Below are positions 6,777 through 8,838 of a DNA stretch of 8,838 bases, piece after piece. This stretch comes from a bacterium. Its GTDB lineage: Bacteria; Patescibacteriota; Patescibacteriia; Patescibacteriales; JAGXOH01. Position 1 is the stretch's first letter. Every line of letters begins with the position of its first letter. The position numbers and the translations under genes are program-made. Where the stretch lies: contig JAIOTG010000016.1 in the NCBI GenBank assembly GCA_021106995.1, forward strand, positions 1 through 8,838. The letters run 5' to 3'. A model generated the notes under the pieces. The model was not told the DNA's origin. It did not search any database and was given only the letters and a program-made list of their open reading frames with translations.

Positions 6777-8177
6777 TTAATTTAATAATTTATCTATTTC
6801 TTCTCTGGCCACCTCCCTGTCATCCCATCTCGTCTTCCTTCCCTTTGCCTCGCAAATTGCCTGTTCGCAACCCTTGCCAGTTATCAATACTATATCATTT
6901 TTTTCAGCTAAGTGCAAAGCCCTAGAAATAGCCTCTCGTCTATCTAATATTTTATACAAATTATTTCCTTCTTTTTTACCACGATACTCAGCCCCGCTAG
7001 CCACTTGAGCTATAATTATTTCAGGGTCCTCATCATAAGGATCTTCATTCGTAACTATTACCTTATCTGCTTTTTCTCCGGCTATCTTACCTAATTCTCC
7101 GCGACGAGAAACATCACGACCACCTCCAGTTGATCCCAAAACATGAATTACTTTATTATAATCTAATTTTTCAACAACCTGATATAATTTTTCTAGAGCA
7201 TTTGGCTCAAAAGCATAATCTATAATCACAATAAAATCCTGTCCCACATCAATTTTTTCTAATTTACCGGCTATCCCCTTGATGCCCTCCAAGCCTTTTA
7301 TTATATTTTTATCCTCTATTTTTTGAGCAATGGCCACACTAACAGCGTTCATTGAATTCTGAACATTAAACTCCCCTAGAATATTTAACTTAACTTCATT
7401 GTTATTAAAAGCAAATACAACTCCTTTTGAATCTGACTCTATATCAGAAAAATAAATTTTTTCAAACTGTTCCCTATTATCATCTTTTTTATTTCCAGAT
7501 TCATAATATCCAATCTTTCTCTCAGCCCAAAAATCAAGAAAGTAACTAGAATTATCATCTTCGCCGTTGACGATAATTGTTTTTTTAACTCGATTCAAAT
7601 CTATTTTTCCGATATCTTTTGCGCCTCTCTGAATTTTTACCTGATCGTCTGCATATTTTATTTTACATCTCTTAAGATGAGCAAAAAGCTCTCCTTTTGC
7701 TTCTTTATATTTTTCAAAACTACCGTGAGATTCTATGTGTTCTGGGTAAAGTCCTGTAAAAACCAAAATGTCGTAATTAATAAAACGATGCCTGAACTGA
7801 CTAATCCCTTCAGAAGTTGTCTCAACAATGGCATAATGACATCCATTTTTAGACATCTCAGACAAAAGTCTTTGGGTAAAAAATCTACCCACCATAGTCA
7901 TTTTCTTATCGTTGAGCCACTCCTTATTACCATCGCTAAACATAGCCGTAGAAGTATAACCAACCTTATACCCAGCCTGTTTTAAAACCCTAGCTATCAT
8001 ATAAACACTAGTCGTCTTTCCTGTAGTCCCGGTAATACCTATAATTATCATTTTTTCACTTGGTCTTCCATAAAGTAAAGAAGCTAAATAATTTAAAACA
8101 AAATGATAAATTGGCTGAATCTTTTTAAATAATTTAACAGGAATAATATTTTTTATTGTGTTTAATATTCTATCCAT
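6777..8177 (-). CDS. MurE-like Mur ligase without the N-terminal UDP-binding domain
   Basis: This is a cytoplasmic ATP-dependent amide ligase of the Mur family, nearest to MurE, which adds the third amino acid to the peptidoglycan stem peptide. It has 466 residues. The ATP loop GITGTTGKTT is at 47-56. ETTSEG (119-124) and PEHIESHG (145-152) match the central-domain motifs. Lys161 in EAKGELF corresponds to the carbamylated lysine. ILGEFNVQNSMNA (266-278) closes the central domain. The C-terminal ligase domain has DYAFEP (320-325), GGGRD with Arg354, EDPY (378-381) and GKGCE (434-438), and ends in WDDREVAREE. In E. coli MurE the ATP loop comes after a domain of roughly 100 residues; here only about 46 residues precede it, with a hydrophobic amphipathic stretch at 20-36. 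The specificity motif DNPR is replaced by EDPY, so meso-diaminopimelate should not be assumed as substrate. The gene starts 3 bases after the FemAB stop codon, with only a weak purine-rich AAGAAG 13 bases upstream. I withhold the symbol murE for these reasons. Confidence 0.88.
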   Translation of the reverse strand: MDRILNTIKNIIPVKLFKKIQPIYHFVLNYLASLLYGRPSEKMIIIGITGTTGKTTSVYMIARVLKQAGYKVGYTSTAMFSDGNKEWLNDKKMTMVGRFFTQRLLSEMSKNGCHYAIVETTSEGISQFRHRFINYDILVFTGLYPEHIESHGSFEKYKEAKGELFAHLKRCKIKYADDQVKIQRGAKDIGKIDLNRVKKTIIVNGEDDNSSYFLDFWAERKIGYYESGNKKDDNREQFEKIYFSDIESDSKGVVFAFNNNEVKLNILGEFNVQNSMNAVSVAIAQKIEDKNIIKGLEGIKGIAGKLEKIDVGQDFIVIIDYAFEPNALEKLYQVVEKLDYNKVIHVLGSTGGGRDVSRRGELGKIAGEKADKVIVTNEDPYDEDPEIIIAQVASGAEYRGKKEGNNLYKILDRREAISRALHLAEKNDIVLITGKGCEQAICEAKGRKTRWDDREVAREEIDKLLN

Positions 8178-8180
8178 TTT

Positions 8181-8838
8181 TTATATTTTTCTTCTTATTT
8201 TTCTTAAAAATTTATACACATTATACCATCCTTTATTTAAAATTAAATCATAAGTTCCGGGATACTTTGTCTCATTACCGCCAAAACCTTTTTTAAATCT
8301 GGTTATTCCTGGCCACTTTTCTTCATCTATTCCATAAAAATCATAATATTTATACCCATCTGCTTTTGCTTTTTTTATACTATACCATTGAAGCAAATAT
8401 GGAGCCATTAACTTCCTATGTTTATAAGAAGATGCTCCATGAACATAAGTAACAGTGTCGCCAAAAAATGACACGATGTTTCCAGCTATTATTTTATCTT
8501 TATAATAAGCTAAATAAAGATCAATTTTAAAGTCACCTTCTTTTTTTTCTTTAAAGTCCATCATATTTTTATAATGACCTTTGTCGTGAATTTTAAATTT
8601 ATCTCGACCACCAGTCTCTTCCATAATCTTCCACCAATCTTCAAAATCTTTTTCTCCTCCCCGTCTTACCTCTACCCCCTTTTTACCAGCAAGTCTCATA
8701 TTATATCTAGTTTTCTGATGCATTGCCCCTAACAATTCCTCCTCATCTTGGGATAAATTTAAAAACAAAGTCTTCTCTGGCTGTATATTTACACTTTTTT
8801 CTATTTTAAAATCAGTAACTTCAATTTCGGTCACAGGC
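8181..8838 (-). CDS. FemA/FemB-family aminoacyltransferase (5' end cut by window edge)
   Basis: FemAB/FemX proteins take an amino acid from aminoacyl-tRNA and attach it to the side chain of the third residue of the peptidoglycan stem peptide, building the interpeptide bridge. About 218 codons of the C-terminal part are visible; family members usually have 330-420 residues, so roughly a third or more is missing. Family features seen are EELLGAMHQKTRYNMRLAGK with its basic helix, a GNAT-like core (LYLAYYKDKIIAGNIVSFFG, then TYVHGASS), YYDFYGIDEEKWPGITRFKK and FGGNETKYPG, and a basic tail. A GTG at 8834 is in frame, but it lies inside the conserved region and the frame continues upstream as Pro, so I treat the gene as partial. 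It precedes the Mur ligase by 3 bases, which suggests joint expression and a shared substrate. Amino-acid specificity cannot be read from the sequence. Confidence 0.85.
   Translation of the reverse strand, partial: PVTEIEVTDFKIEKSVNIQPEKTLFLNLSQDEEELLGAMHQKTRYNMRLAGKKGVEVRRGGEKDFEDWWKIMEETGGRDKFKIHDKGHYKNMMDFKEKKEGDFKIDLYLAYYKDKIIAGNIVSFFGDTVTYVHGASSYKHRKLMAPYLLQWYSIKKAKADGYKYYDFYGIDEEKWPGITRFKKGFGGNETKYPGTYDLILNKGWYNVYKFLRKIRRKI

Noticed and set aside
8832..8834. GTG at 8834 as the true start of the FemAB gene
   Set aside because: It would leave a protein of 217 residues lacking the N-terminal half of the family, and the frame remains open upstream to the window edge.
1..8838. Alternative genetic code (UGA read as Gly or Trp)
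   Set aside because: No in-frame TGA occurs in the four genes, Trp is always TGG, and all three visible stop codons are TAA.

Overview
The window is AT-rich bacterial chromosome. Every gene is on the minus strand, so the order of transcription runs from high to low coordinates: a FemA/FemB-family aminoacyltransferase (cut by the right edge), a MurE-like Mur ligase, rpoB (RNA polymerase beta) and rpoC (RNA polymerase beta', cut by the left edge). There are no RNA genes, mobile elements, CRISPR arrays or long repeats. The content is housekeeping, and I see no new multi-gene system.

The organism is most likely a member of the Candidate Phyla Radiation (Patescibacteria), probably Parcubacteria-like. 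The reasons are strong A/T and lysine/isoleucine bias, a short beta subunit (1152 residues from the start chosen here), a charged insert in the N-terminal part of beta', and a Mur ligase without the UDP-binding domain next to a FemAB protein. From memory of the family, that Mur/FemAB pairing is common in the group. This placement is inference and no alignment or tree was run. No in-frame TGA appears in any of the four genes, so the standard genetic code fits and the UGA=Gly code of Gracilibacteria is not supported.

Right part (6777-8838): the FemAB and Mur ligase genes are separated by 3 bases and probably form one transcript. The Mur ligase would add an amino acid to the peptidoglycan stem peptide, and the FemAB protein would add branch residues to that peptide from aminoacyl-tRNA. 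Their shared promoter lies outside the window.

Middle (6407-6776): a 370-base gap ahead of rpoB. It holds a near-ideal sigma-70-type promoter (TTGACA, 17 bases, TAATAT, with an extended -10 TG), a short palindrome against the -35 box, a leader of about 194 bases, and in that leader an intrinsic-terminator-like hairpin followed by eight T. The hairpin is downstream of the promoter, so it may act as an attenuator for rpoBC as well as ending read-through from the Mur gene.

Left part (1-6406): rpoB and rpoC are 25 A/T-only bases apart and together encode the catalytic core of RNA polymerase. All the core catalytic motifs I looked for are intact. The window ends on the trigger-loop histidine codon of rpoC. 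The beta subunit carries a 74-residue insert containing a stretch that closely resembles a segment of beta' just before its second zinc site. None of the three visible gene starts has a recognisable Shine-Dalgarno sequence.
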